The position numbers were made by a program, and so were the translations under genes. 64,000 nucleotides of DNA from Diphasiastrum complanatum (taxonomy: Eukaryota > Streptophyta > Lycopodiopsida > Lycopodiales > Lycopodiaceae). Position 1 is the stretch's first letter, and each line of letters begins with the position of its first letter. Positions 23,170 through 34,340 of this stretch are shown here, piece by piece. Under the pieces are notes generated by a model. That model did not search any database, was not told where the DNA came from, and saw only the letters and a list, made by a program, of their open reading frames with translations. The stretch lies in NCBI GenBank assembly GCA_029204225.1, contig CM055106.1, positions 33,452,361-33,516,360 on the forward strand. The letters are read 5' to 3'.

Positions 23170-23830
23170 TCAATAACAAGTGAAGGGGAGATGAAATCGA
23201 ATAGACTCCAATAGAGAAGCCACCAAACAACCAAAGCAAAAGCATTTTAGTACATGCCATTAACCTATGGTCATGAACAATTATATGAAACAACAACAAA
23301 TGGTATCAAGACTCAAAGGCAAAGGCATGTCAACACTTTTTCTAGACTGAGGTCCACACTCAAGATCAAGCTTCTAGAAATCAACATCAAAGAGTCATTA
23401 AAAAAAATGTAATCAGATCTACCAATCACAGGCGAGCATGCAAGTAGGTATACAATCCATGAGCAAGAATCATACCACCAACAATATTCCATTACAATTA
23501 CATGTGAAAATCGAAGTTAAGTACTATGAAAGTCAAAGGAGATAGCCCTACTAAGTCAATGAAGTACTGCAAAAAACAATCCCTTATGTTTTCACAAGGC
23601 TACGATGCACCAAAGAGAGACCATTTAGGAACTCTTGCTAACAAGTGAATTGGAGATATCATAAAGTGGACCCAACCATGAGCATCCACGCAAAGAAAAT
23701 ATATATTTCTACATGCCATTGATCAAATGATCATAGCACGCTAAATAACTCAACGACCAATTGTACCAATTGGCAAAGGCAAAGGCCAACTATTGTTTTT
23801 ACCATGTTGAGGTGAACATTGAAAGTACCT
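23170..23830 (+). repeat. Diverged duplication, offset about 465 bp
   Basis: Blocks recur in the same order at both sites: AACAAGTGAA(GG/TT)GGAGAT (23171 and 23638), ACATGCCATT (23252 and 23712), and AAAGGCAAAGGC followed by a GTTGAGGT/CTGAGGT word (23313 and 23774). Identity between blocks is low, so it is old. Confidence 0.5.
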
Positions 23831-23845
23831 ATGAACCATTAGTAA

Positions 23846-23880
23846 AGAAGAAGAAACTTCTTGTTTTTTATTAGTAAAGA
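23846..23880. repeat. 35-bp motif shared with 50570-50602
   Basis: AAGAAGAAACTTCTTGTTTTT followed by ATTAGTAAA is shared, with small changes, with the 3' side of the LINE at 50.5 kb. It may be a 5'-truncated LINE tail. Confidence 0.45.
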
Positions 23881-24081
23881 GTGCCAACTATACATCATTG
23901 ATAATGCTAGTCAAAAGTGGACTAGCCAGCTAGTAACGAGGCATCAAACAAGAACTGTCCCTCAGTAGCTTGCTCTACAAGTTAACACAAACCAGCATTG
24001 CCTCATTAAAACTACACTTCAAACTTTTGTCTCTTCACTATATAGAGCAATTAGCCCACGTTTATTGTGTAAGCCATCATG

Positions 24082-24096
24082 CCCCCCCCCCCCCCC

Positions 24097-24185
<89 letters not shown>
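24082..24185. repeat. Compound microsatellite C26-(CT)n-(CA)n
   Basis: 26 consecutive C, then about 23 CT units, then about 16 CA units. Very prone to length error in sequencing. Confidence 0.97.
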
Positions 24186-24187
<2 letters not shown>

Positions 24188-24288
24188 ATGATGCAAAAAT
24201 ATGTGATGGGCTAATGTTGCTTGAAATTTGTTATGTTTATAGTAGTAGTATTGTGTATTAAGGTTGCTTTCAAACATTAGAAATTTGT

Positions 24289-24400
24289 GGCATTTGAGTT
24301 GCCAACGTTTAAACACGGAAGGCATGCAAAGAGCATGTGAAATGCGGCATTTGAGTTGCCATCGTTTAGACATGGAAAGCATGCAAAGAGCACATGATTG
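24289..24400 (+). repeat. Tandem duplication, period 57 bp
   Basis: GGCATTTGAGTTGCCA starts at 24289 and 24346. The two units agree over about 55 bp with few changes (including GCATGCAAAGAGCA). Confidence 0.85.
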
Positions 24401-27400
24401 CAACAATTTAATCCCAAATACAATTACGATTGATCAAGGCTGTTTTGTAATAGTGAGCTTGTGTGCTTGAGATGGTGGCTCTGCGTGTGTCACTATTAGT
24501 TGCTCCCATTTGACGTCTTTTGGAAGGAAAAATATAAAACACTTTGTTGGAATTGTTTGGGAGTGAAATTGTAATATTTCACTCACTTTTACTATAGAGT
24601 GCAGTACAAATATATATTACTTATGGATTTTGAAAGAGAAAATCCACCAAATTGGCCACGTACAACCTCAAATTCATATCAAATAAGAAAAATCTTATAT
24701 CAATGTGGAAAAGATGGAAGCCATGGTGCTTACGTAAACTTGTGATAACATGTGAGAAGACCTTTGGGAAATTTACAAAGGAATGACCTAAGAGCTAATG
24801 TCCTATTATTTGTCAATCAAAATGGGACATGTACCTACTTAAAAAAAGGTCATAGATAGCCTTAAAATGTGTAGTAGCTCCTATGGACGACAATAATTAG
24901 TAATATACTCGATCAAAAGAACAAAGATTATTTAAAATGTGTGAGCAAAAGTTACTAGTGAATATCAACTAAAGAGCCATACAAAATGATGATAGAGGCC
25001 AATATTGGCTCCCAATGTCCATGAGGTAAAGTAAAAAACAAACTAGATGTATCTCGAAGTGGACCAAGCTAAACATCAAATCTTGAAAAACTTATAAGTC
25101 AATGACCAAGAAAAATATAGAGGCAATATATGATTGCAACATTAATGTCAAGCAATTCCATAATTGTTGTTACTTTAGAGTTTGAATCTAAACTAAATAA
25201 TGTGTTGTTGAATCAACAAGCAATGAACTATTTGAACCTTGACCCTTCAACAATTGCCGGACACAATCCTAAACTTTGGGGAGTTTTAGACGTTCTTTCC
25301 TCTTCTTGAGGTTGGGAGTTCAACTCCAACTCTCAACACAAAATGAGGACATGCTAGTGGAGAAAACCACTTGTCTAGCAAGAAGCCAAAAATGCAAAAT
25401 ACATTATAAAATGGAAGGAAAAAAGACTTGACAAAAGATAAAATAGGCCTCGAACATTAGGATTTCATAATCTAGCACTCTATTGTCCAACAATCAATTA
25501 TTAACAACGTATGCAAATGTGCAAGTTGGAATCACTTTGCCTTACACAAATTTTGCTTTTAACGCTTAAAAAGCCCCCATTTTCATCATAACAAATTACC
25601 ACCAAAGACTATTAACAAGCAATGTGTAGGGTGTGTCTATGCTACATCATACCTAAAACTGTGTAATACACATCAAAAAACATTCGTTATGCATGATGTT
25701 CTATTTAATGTATCATATCTACATGCATATCATATGTCAATCTCCTTAGATCTTATTTAAGAACCTTGAATAGGCCATTGGCATAGTCACCACCACATCA
25801 CATGAGAGGTGATCAATCTTCTTAGATCTTGTACAGTCATCAATGAACTAGTATTATCGTAAATATCAAGTGCCATTAAAAAAAAATCCAAGTCCTTTTT
25901 GATGGTACAAGTTACCCTACTTGTACAATTATATTACTTGGAAACTCCTTCCTTTAAGATTCTCAAAATATTCTACATAATAATGTTCTATTTCGATAGG
26001 GCACTTACGTTCATAACATATTACCCATGGCTCCTCCCCACTTAAGGCTCAAATACAAAGCATTAACCAACCGGAAGTCCATCACAAAAATTAGAGTTGC
26101 GTTAACAATAATCTTAAAGAGTCCAACCAAATCAAACCCTAACAATGTCCAACTCCACATTCTTAACTAGCATACACAAGCTCCCCTTACGCCTTTGTTT
26201 CATGTGCCTATGGCAAGATCTTATTCAGATTGTTATTAGTAGGTCAAACCAAATTACATCAACTACAATAGCACCAATTAGATTGTACTTTAAAATAGAA
26301 ACAAAGCAAATGACATATTTAACTGAGATACTGAACTTTTCCACTTTCAATAATCAAATAGATATCTTTATATAGACTTATGGATGCACAAGACTATCTA
26401 GATAAAATGGCACATGAAGACGGACATTCATGATACCTGTTGATGAAGACTGAAAATTTCCACTCATGTTCTGCTTCCATGTGCTGATACCATCATGCTT
26501 AAGCATTACGCCCAATCTAACATGAAACTCACCCTATTTACAATGAACCATACAAACAAATTAAGCAATTCGGCTACAAACAAATCCTAAAGGCCTCTTT
26601 CCATGTGGCCTGCCACATGGGAGCTAGGCCACACTTTCACCTTGCTGAACAGGTCGCCCATTCTCTCGAACACCTAATTTCAAATAAATTTGCAAACCCA
26701 CTCACCCGTTCAGCAACCCGTGCTGCTGAAAAATGTGACCATACCTGGGTGAATGGGTCACTGAAAAATGTCAACATACCAGTGCAACAATAATGCAAAT
26801 GCAGTAGCATATAAAACATCTATGTAGTCCCATGACCATGTGTCTGCTTTGCTAAAGAAAGTGGCGTCTTCGTTAGGCAGAAGCAGAAAAGCTTCAGAGT
26901 GGATCATAACCATGACAAACAGGAAAATCATCTACTGTTCTCCGAGAATCGTATGAATCATGGAATATTCATCATTAAGCTTTGAGAAATTGAAAATTTC
27001 TGGGAGACAGGCTTACGATCGATTGATATCAGTCATGGGTAAATACACTCTATAAACTTTCAGCATGATTCCATAAACATGATCCTCAATCCAAGGGAAA
27101 GGTATTGAAATGCGTTGGCTAGATATATAAAACATAGTCGCTATTGGTCAGAAACATGGGTATCAGAAAGCATTAATTCATCCGTACTGCTCTGCTCGAT
27201 TCAAAAAATTTATAAGCATTATAGTACTTACTGTGAGTCTTCACAAGCAACACGATGCTTTTGTGTTGTCTTCCTGTCATAATGCCGCTAGGACATCGAT
27301 CAAAAGCTCAGTAACAACTAGATCTATTTCTGTAGTGTTCAAGAGGAGCTAACAAATCAAAAAACTATAACTGCACTGTACATATTCAAAACAACTTAAT

Positions 27401-27655
27401 GGCAAGCAGCTGAATCTTTTAAGCTCTCTACGGGGATTCAACAATTACCAAGACTAATTTACACAGTTGGCAAACAAAAATATAATTTCAATGTGTTCTT
27501 CAGTGCTTAAACAAAAGAGAAAAAAGCTGTAAGAACTCGATATACTCAACAGTTTCAGCAAAAATAAGCCACAGTAAATTTATGCGGCTTTTGAGAATTA
27601 ATGTTCCAAAGCTTTCAGAAAGCTGTATCCTTGAAAAACTCGACCAATCAAGCCT
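24401..27655. other. About 3.2 kb without a recognised gene
   Basis: AT-rich intergenic DNA. No coding motif, LTR pair or RNA gene seen. The last 250 bp or so probably hold the 3' untranslated region of the uL10 gene. Confidence 0.5.
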
Positions 27656-28624
27656 CTAATCAAAAAGACTGAAACCCATATCTTCATCAGACTCCTCTTC
27701 AGGCTCCGCCTTTGTCTCTGGCTCCTCTTTCTCTACCGCAGTTGGAGCGGCCACTGCTCCTGCAGAGACTGCAGGTGCAGCAGCTACAGCAAACTTACTA
27801 GGATCCTTGAGGTACTCTTTAAAAGAATCAGCTTGTGGAAACGAATACTCAGTTGCAAGAGCAACCGCCAACACATTCTTGTATGAATTCACAAAGTAGT
27901 GAGGTGCCGCAGCCAATGTAGGATACCCTACCGCCAAAGAAAGCGCAGCCACAGTCGACACACAAGCAGCAAACTTCTCAATCATATCATCCTCAGTTAA
28001 ATCTAAAACCGCTGGATTAAACACGGAGCCCTCATCGTAAATCATTTGCACAATAAGCCCGTAAGAGAAGGGACGAATCCCGAGCTTTGCAAGCAAAGCT
28101 GCTTCGGAAGATCCGACCTTGTCGCCCTGCTTAACAAGCTCAACAGGTGCAATAATTTCCACAGTACCCTTGTTGATCTTGGTGGGGATATTCAAAACCT
28201 GGAAGAAAGAAGTCTGAGATGGATCAAGGCCTGTATTGCCGGGAGGGATAACCACATCAATCGGAGCAACAAGCCCTACGCGAGCAGGCGCCCCAACCTT
28301 ATACTTAGCCACCTCTTCCCTAACTTCTTTCAGATCACCTTTGGTGAAAATCAATCCCACATTGCCAACCAGCAAGGGCATAAGATTCAACACATCAGAG
28401 TTGCCATTCTTTTCAGAGAAAGTGCGAATAGTGCGCTTCATCATGGTGTTCTTTCCCATCAGAACCACCGAATCTGGCCGCAGACCCTTCCTGATCTGCT
28501 GAAGCTGCGTAGATCCCACATTGTCAGCAACACAGATCAAAGCTTTGGAGTATTCTTCCAATAAACCGCATAGCTTCTTATCATAGACGGCCTTTTTCTC
28601 GGCTTTTGTTCCTTTGAAACCCAT
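27656..28624 (-). CDS. RPP0: 60S acidic ribosomal protein P0 (uL10)
   Basis: A complete 322-residue protein of usual family length. uL10 is the base of the ribosomal stalk. Its N-terminal domain (about 1-110 and 180-200, from [14 protein letters not shown] through [13 protein letters not shown]) binds the 28S GTPase centre. An inserted domain lies near 110-180, the following helices (about 200-265) hold two P1/P2 dimers, and an Ala/Pro hinge (about 280-300) leads to the acidic tail [11 protein letters not shown], which contacts elongation factors. The coding sequence has no intron. A splice-acceptor-like TTTCTTTGCAG ends 14 bases upstream of the ATG, suggesting a leader intron. It looks intact and is probably a working host gene rather than a processed copy. 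Confidence 0.97.
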   Translation of the reverse strand: MGFKGTKAEKKAVYDKKLCGLLEEYSKALICVADNVGSTQLQQIRKGLRPDSVVLMGKNTMMKRTIRTFSEKNGNSDVLNLMPLLVGNVGLIFTKGDLKEVREEVAKYKVGAPARVGLVAPIDVVIPPGNTGLDPSQTSFFQVLNIPTKINKGTVEIIAPVELVKQGDKVGSSEAALLAKLGIRPFSYGLIVQMIYDEGSVFNPAVLDLTEDDMIEKFAACVSTVAALSLAVGYPTLAAAPHYFVNSYKNVLAVALATEYSFPQADSFKEYLKDPSKFAVAAAPAVSAGAVAAPTAVEKEEPETKAEPEEESDEDMGFSLFD

Positions 28625-28860
28625 TCTGGAAATCGATCCTGCAAAGAAAAGCTTGAAACAAAATGTAAAGCAAATTCAATATAGAACCCTATAATTCCAA
28701 ATGAAAAGGAAAATGGAGGTGGCAGAGATTGGGGTCCAAGCCAAGCTCCTGCGGCAAGGCAAGGCGGGCAGCGATGGCTGCCTCTTTAACCCCCAACAAG
28801 AAGCCGCGCACCAAAGAACGAAGACGAAGACGAAGACGAAGACGAAGACGAAGAATAACA
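28625..28860 (-). promoter_or_regulatory. uL10 leader with probable 5' UTR intron and CTTCGT repeats
   Basis: On the minus strand, a pyrimidine-rich TTTCTTTGCAG ends at 28639 and looks like a 3' splice site. A run of about six CTTCGT hexamers lies at 28818-28854. The donor site cannot be chosen by eye. No second start codon in frame is evident. Confidence 0.45.
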
Positions 28861-28911
28861 ACAGAGAGCAAAAAGCAAACTGGATCTCTTGGGAGAATCA
28901 TAGAATAGGTT

Positions 28912-28920
28912 TTAGGGTTT
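28912..28920 (-). promoter_or_regulatory. telo-box (AAACCCTAA) of the uL10 gene
   Basis: AAACCCTAA on the minus strand, about 290 bp upstream of the ATG. Telo-boxes are common in plant ribosomal-protein promoters near the transcription start, so this fits coordinated expression. A second copy lies near 29410. Confidence 0.6.
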
Positions 28921-29168
28921 GTCATAGAGACGAGAACGACATTGCATCTCACCCGTTGGTCTGGGGCTTTAGCGATAAAGATCGATGCATCTGGATCCTT
29001 GGATTCAGATCTCATTTGCACCGTCGATCTTGCACAGCCACCACATCTGTGCCATTTGTACTGAGATGAGACTCGTTTACACCCTTGGGCGGCTCTTATT
29101 AAAGAGTGCACCCAAGATGCACTTGTAGTGCCTTTGTTACACAGGCCTCACTCCATCCAAGGGAATGA

Positions 29169-29255
29169 TACCCAACGGGATTGGCTCAACTGGTTAGCTT
29201 GGCATCCAAAGTTTCTTTGGTCCCAGGTTCGAGCCTCCCCTTGGAAACCAAGAAA
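29169..29255 (+). mobile_element. tRNA-related SINE-like insertion, 87 bp
   Basis: Flanked by a perfect 15-bp direct repeat CATCCAAGGGAATGA (29154-29168 and 29256-29270). The insert has an A-box-like TTGGCTCAACTGG (29181-29193) and a B-box-like GGTTCGAGC (29226-29234) at tRNA spacing. A long duplication is what LINE-type retroposition leaves. Related copies lie at 50376-50454 and 61821-61902 (both minus). It is not a normal tRNA gene: no acceptor stem could be paired by eye. Confidence 0.75.
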
Positions 29256-29270
29256 CATCCAAGGGAATGA

Positions 29271-29461
29271 CATCTTTTTTTTCTTTCTCCCTTAGCCTCA
29301 TCCATCATCGTTGGATGAAATGGTTATTTCTTTCTCCCTTAGCTTCATCCATCATCATTGGATGGAGTGGGGCTAGGAGTGCACTCCTTATCTCTGACAT
29401 TGAGTTGGGTTTTAGGGTTTAGGTCATTTAAAACTTGATTGGGTGAGAGATTCAAAAGTAG
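29271..29461. other. Short repeats next to SINE
   Basis: CTTAG(C/T)(C/T)TCATCCATCATC is present twice (about 29292 and 29338), about 46 bp apart, each followed by (G/A)TTGGATG. A TTTTAGGGTTTAGG word lies at 29409-29422. No gene. Confidence 0.5.
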
Positions 29462-29580
29462 TGTAAAGGATTTCAGATAATTATGATCTCAATCCACTTG
29501 AAAGATCTTGGATTACAAAGATAAATACTCTACCAATCTCACCAATGTAGAAAAACTCAGCATCTACACACAAAATGAGA
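29462..29580 (-). repeat. Fragment of element F LTR
   Basis: The first 120 bp (TGTAAAGGATTTCAG to AAAATGAGA) match 37113-37230 closely, then similarity ends sharply. It is a broken copy of the F-family LTR. Confidence 0.75.
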
Positions 29581-29700
29581 CTTCCTTGCTGCTCCTTTGA
29601 ACTTGAGTCTTCAATAAGCTGCAAAAACAGATCCATAACATCTTTTCCAATTACCTCTCCTTTGATGCTCTTGACTAGCTCCAAATTGCCCACTTCCCTT
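29581..29700. other. Junction sequence, unassigned
   Basis: About 120 bp with a minus-strand open frame (KGEVIGKDVMDLFLQLIEDSS). The composition is protein-like but I cannot assign it. It sits between the F fragment and D2. Confidence 0.3.
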
Positions 29701-30728
29701 TGTTGGGTTGAAAGAGGGTGTGTGAGTGTGAGAAACGAAAATAACTCGAAAAGAAACGAACACGAAAGGAAGCGAACTCGAAACTCGAAAAAGAAACGAA
29801 CTCGAACGGAAAGTATTTGTGCGCAGCAGAATGAGCTATCTTACTCTTTCCCTAAGCATGACTATGCCTATACAGTTAGACTAATAATGATTTGCTAAGA
29901 ACAGATCACCAGATTGAGCAATAAGAGAGTCAGACGGAATGTAGAAAAGCATAGCAATATTGACACAAATCTGAACGCAAAACAAGACAGAGTTGTTATC
30001 AAATTAAGTATAGCAAAATATATATGTCAATAATGTTGTTGAGCACAAGACAATAGCGGATGAAACCGTGTTCTACAAAGCTAATCCAATTTGTAAGAAA
30101 GAATAAACCTATTACTGACAATACAAGGAATTGATGCGCGAAAGCATCTACTTCATCTATCTCTGATAAACTTCTGATGCTATTATTTTCACACTTAATT
30201 TCTCTCACATTACAGAATACGCAAATGATATTCAATATATATACATAATTTTACAGATGTGCAAATGAAGAAAATACAAAGTGGATGTGTTGTCTATGGG
30301 AGATCGTGGGTGGTTGTTGTCGTTGTCAAATCTGTTAGCACAGTTGCATGGGATGAGCGTGAGAAGGCCGCAACATCAGCCTTTGATGAAATGAACGTTG
30401 GTGAAGATGCGAAAAATGTGACACTCTAACAAATGCCTTAGGATTTGATTTACAGGGTGTCTCCGCTTTTCCTAGGGCACCTTCGGCATTTTGTAAGGCA
30501 GTGTCGTCTTTTTCGCCTGTCACAAATCCTGTGTAAAAATACAGTGTCGCGTTTTTCGTCTTTTTCGCTTGTGGAAAAATTACTTGTATGTATGCAGACA
30601 GTGGAGTATTTCGCCTGTCTTATTTTACATGTAAATATGCAGACTGTGCGACAACATGAGTAAAAATGCAGCAAGAATGGAGGCAGATTAAAATAGGATC
30701 TAGGAGAGTAAAGGAGATAAATCCAACA
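29701..30728 (-). repeat. Element D2 3' LTR
   Basis: TGTTGGGTTG to ATCCAACA, 1028 bp, homologous to the split D1 LTR. The next bases, CCCCCCCTTAATC, read on the minus strand as the purine tract GATTAAGGGGGGG, so this is the 3' LTR of a minus-strand element. Confidence 0.85.
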
Positions 30729-30741
30729 CCCCCCCTTAATC
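30729..30741 (-). other. Element D2 polypurine tract
   Basis: GATTAAGGGGGGG on the minus strand, directly adjacent to the LTR. Confidence 0.85.
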
Positions 30742-30921
30742 TGAATCCGTGAATCCCTTGATCTTCGAACTTAGCAATGCACAAAACTTGTTGCATTAAC
30801 ACTTAATGCTTTCGTGAATATATCTGCAACCATGTCCTACGTTCTGCAGTACGTTAAGCTCACCTCCTTGTTGGGAACCTTGCCCCTGATGTAGTGATAT
30901 TTGATTTCAATGTGCTTACTC
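30742..30921 (-). pseudogene. Element D2: RNase H tail
   Basis: The minus strand reads KHIEIKYHYIRGKV, then DMVADIFTKALS, the standard closing part of copia RNase H, with one stop. It then joins protease sequence directly, so integrase and reverse transcriptase are deleted. Confidence 0.75.
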
Positions 30922-31425
30922 CTAGACATCTTTCCTTTTAATCAAACAAGCATCTCCATCAAACTCCACCTTGAGGCCCTTACTTAGCATTTGACTCACA
31001 CTAAGCAAATTCTTGGTAATAGATGGAATAAACAAGACATCCTCCAAATGAACATTCCTATTTGTAGAGAGAGAAATAGGAATTGTGCCAATCCCTTTGA
31101 TTGCACACTCACCATCATTGGCCGTGTAGATCACCCTCTTGTCATCTCCATATGCCAACAAAGATGTGAAGTACTCTTTGTGAAAGGTCATGTGTGAACT
31201 TGCTCCACTATCAATCCACCAAGGATCTAGATCTCCATCATTAGCAAGCATACATGAAAACATCACAAAAGCATCATCATTTGCATCTTGAACATCCAAA
31301 CCATCCTCATCAAGAGTAAGATTATCTTGCTTGTCTCCTTGGTCTCTCTTCTTCTTGTAGCACTCACTTGCAAAGTGTCATTTGATGCCACAATAGAAGC
31401 ACTTGAGCTTTGATCTATCTTGTTA
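30922..31425 (-). pseudogene. Element D2 region: nucleocapsid knuckle and protease
   Basis: The knuckle CFYCGIK-stop-HF then SEC (in-frame TGA) is followed by an acidic linker and the aspartic protease WIDSGASSHMTF, with YTANDGECAIKGIG and FIPSITKNLLSVSQ. The protease is more complete than in element B, to which it is closely related. The copy is cut at both ends: at 30921 by RNase H, and at about 31425 by the element E LTR. Confidence 0.85.
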
Positions 31426-32470
31426 CTATTAAGACATCTTCGCTTTTTTGAGGGCACCTTCAACTTTTTAAGGGCACCTTAAAGTTGTTTTTAAGGTACC
31501 TTTGACTTCTTCGCAATCTCCCAAAGAACGCGAGAAAGCCAAACTGTTACAGAGATCTTCGTTTTTCTGAGGGCACCTTCAACTTTCTGAATATGCCTTA
31601 AACTTATCTAGGACACCTTCAGCTTTTTCGCAAAAACCCGAAGAGAGAGAAAGCAGAATGTCGAAGGTCGTCTAAAATGAACGAGGTTCGCTCTCACGTT
31701 ATTTTGCGATACACCATGCGAAGTGACAGAGATTTGCGACGTCCTTGTCCACGTCAACGATCCTAATTTGTTGACCGCATACACTATGTACAGTTGTCAC
31801 ATAAGCCATATACTTCCAAGTACAACAACTTTTCCAATTAGGTGACAAACATTCAATGTAATTAATACATGGATGAAATCTATAAATAGATAATCCAAGC
31901 ATAGATTACTGGTTGTTCCGTCCATGAGACGTATTATTTGAGCCTCCCAATTACGCCATCAATTTTTGGTTGTATTTGCTATTTGTATTGTGCTTAAGTG
32001 TAGTATAGCAGCAGCACGTTTGTATCTGTGTACAACGTAGATGAATGCTTGTTGTGATTGAATGCACTTTCATTGTTGTTTGATCGCGCTTGTATACTCA
32101 CTCTGATCAAAACACGGACATCTACAACTCCTCAGTTTCTAATCAGACGATGGTTGTCTTTGACGTATGAGAAACTCTCGATATCATACCGGCTCTTTCA
32201 TCTGTTTCAGAACTATACTTCACATTGAATTTGATTTCAGTAGTACCACACACAAACCATCTCTAATATCTTCGGTGGACTGTACTCTTGTTTTAGAGTA
32301 TGAATTGATTTTTAAGATCATGTTGGGCAATCAGAACACATAAGATCTTTTGCATAAGTTGTCTATTAGACTGTTTTTTGAACTAGCAGCCGATTACGAC
32401 GGGAGAGTTGTTCCACAATATTCCTGCTCTCTTATGCATTCTCGTTCTTCCTTCTACCTTGCCCCCATCA
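31426..32470 (+). repeat. Element E 5' LTR, left-truncated
   Basis: Matches 35555-36500. It starts within a 118-bp tandem repeat (two units, near 31438 and 31557, CTTCG-TTTTT-TGAGGGCACC), contains TATA-like TCTATAAATAG near 31881, and ends CCCCATCA at 32470. The full LTR (compare the 3' copy) would be about 1.5 kb, so roughly 500 bp is missing on the left. Confidence 0.8.
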
Positions 32471-32473
32471 GAT

Positions 32474-32485
32474 TGGTATCAGAGC
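32474..32485 (+). other. Element E primer-binding site
   Basis: TGGTATCAGAGC, three bases after the LTR end. Confidence 0.9.
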
Positions 32486-32537
32486 ATAGTCCAAAAAAAC
32501 CGAGAGATTAAGTTTGTTCTATTTGTATACTGTTATC

Positions 32538-33140
32538 ATGTCTCATATAGGTAGCTCTTCATCTTCATCACTCAGTGAAGCTAGAGTCATTGACAAGTTC
32601 AATGGTTCTAACTTCTACATTTGGAAGTTGAAACTTAGAATGATGTTGATAAATAGAGATCTTTGGGATGTAGTAGAAGGTGCGGACCTGAAACCAAAAG
32701 ATGGTGATCAAGCAAAGGCCTAGAGGATCAAAGATCAGAAGGCCTTAGCATGTGTCACACTCAATCTGACCGACTCCCAAATGTTTCACGTTACCACGTG
32801 CAAAACCTCTAAGGAAGCACTGGACTTGTTATCAAGTCTCTATGAGACTCACGATGTAACCACGAAATTACATCTTAGAAGGAAGTTCTTTACTCTTAGC
32901 ATGTCCGATTCTACTGCCATCACTTCTCACATCAACAGCTTCAAGTCCATGTTAGATCAATTATCAGCTGTAGGATGTTCTATTCAAGATGATGATGTCG
33001 TTATGACCTTGCTTTCTTCTCTTCCAAAGTCCTATGAGCACTTTGTCGTGATGATCCCCACACAACCGGACCTCACCCTTCAAAAGGTGATTGGTCATCT
33101 TCTTCAAGAAGAAATGCGGAGAAAGATTAGCAACATGTCC
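32538..33140 (+). pseudogene. Element E: copia Gag (UBN2-type)
   Basis: ATG at 32538 opens MSHIGSSSS; then FNGSNFYIWKLKLRMML and DLWDVVEG. One TAG at about 32721 interrupts it, and the frame continues with ALDLLSSLYETHDV, HLRRKFFTLSM and MTLLSSLPKSYEHF. It is the homologue of D1 Gag. At about 33140 (LLQEEMRRK) it passes straight into integrase: the nucleocapsid, protease and integrase N-terminus are lost. Confidence 0.85.
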
Positions 33141-33890
33141 ATCAAAAGACAGTTCACTACTTCTTATTTAGCTCAACAGAACGAGATTGCAGAAAAGAAG
33201 AACCGAACTCTTCTCAACTCAGCCAGATCAATGCTACATCAAGCACACCTACTTGCGAAGTTCTGGACAGAAACTATTGCCACAGCCTATTACGTGCAAA
33301 ACAGATCCAGCACCAAAGCCGTCAACAACAAAATTTTCTATGAAGTTTGGCAGTGTCAGCCATTTAAAAATATTTGGTTGTATATGTTTTCTCACATTTC
33401 TAAATAGCTTAGGAGGAAACTAGATTATAGGACAAATAAATGTATTTTCATTGGTTATCCTGATGAACATAAAGCTTATAAGTTTATGATCCATCCACCA
33501 ATGTAGTATCTATCTCTAGGGGTGTCATGTTTCAAGAACATGCATATTATGATTTCAAACAGCCGTTGATAGATGATGCTATGTTATTTCATCCTATTCT
33601 ACATAGTATTCAACCTTCCAACGTTGATTATTCTTCTACAGAATCTGTAGCTACAGCTACAGAAGCCGAGCAGCACACAGTACCTGTCGCCAGACCAAAC
33701 CAAACAAGCTCAGCAGATCTGGAGAAGTTCAAGAAGAAGAATCGGCACATCTTGATCAACAGAACGTCCTAGATCCTCACGGCCTCGGACAGTTCCTGAT
33801 AGGTATACACCTCAATCATTTTGGACTTCATCTGAAGAACCAGAGAGCCTAGCCGAAGCATTAACTCCAAGGATGCTGTGAAGTGGTGAG
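33141..33890 (+). pseudogene. Element E: integrase C-terminal part and linker
   Basis: Begins in the segment around the last catalytic residue (EIAEKKNRTLLNSARSML), then KFWTETIATAYYVQNRSS and KPFKNIW-like sequence. After a stop the frame continues with KCIFIGYPDEHKAYKF and a variable serine-rich linker to reverse transcriptase. Stops at 33405 and later make it non-functional. Confidence 0.8.
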
Positions 33891-34340
33891 AAGCTATGGA
33901 AAGTGAGTATAAATCACTTTTGCATAACCAGATCTGGACACTGGTTGACTTTCTCACTCACAAGAGAGTTATCAACAATAAGTGGATCTTCAAGAAGAAG
34001 ATCAACTCTGATGGTTCCATTTCTAAACGAAAAGCACGGTTGGTGGCTAAAGGAATTTACTCAGGTCCAAGGAGTGGATTACCAAAAAATATTCAGTCAT
34101 GCCGTTAAGATATAGTCAATCAGGACTCTGATCACATTAGCAGCTGCCAAAGATCTCGAAATGCACCAAATGGATGTCAAGGTAACATTTCTCAATGACA
34201 ACGTCGAAGAGGAACTGCATACCTTCCAACTAGAAGGATTCGAAGTCAAAGACCAAGAGCACAAAGTGTGCAAGCTGCACAAAGCAAGCGAAGTAGCCTT
34301 ATCATTCACTAATCGGATCTTTAATGTATGCAAAGCTGTG
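33891..34340 (+). pseudogene. Element E: N-terminal reverse transcriptase
   Basis: Fragments in two frames: EYKSLLHNQIWTLVD, NKWIFKKKINSDGS, KARLVAKG, and MHQMDVKVTFLND, the last containing the first catalytic aspartate. After HKVCKLHKA the YGLKQ and YVDD parts are missing and the sequence jumps to the region before RNase H. The polymerase core is deleted. Confidence 0.8.

Noticed and set aside
26450..26500. Primer-site-like GCTGATACCATCATG (reverse)
   Set aside because: Only a partial match, with no LTR edge next to it.
26605..26819. Overlapping 60-residue frames on both strands
   Set aside because: No motif and no conserved pattern; chance frames.
28046..28564. 172-codon plus-strand frame
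   Set aside because: Exact antisense of the uL10 coding region, whose protein is unmistakable.
29169..29255. Genuine tRNA gene
   Set aside because: Has A and B box-like words but no acceptor-stem pairing by eye, and a 15-bp target duplication shows retroposition.
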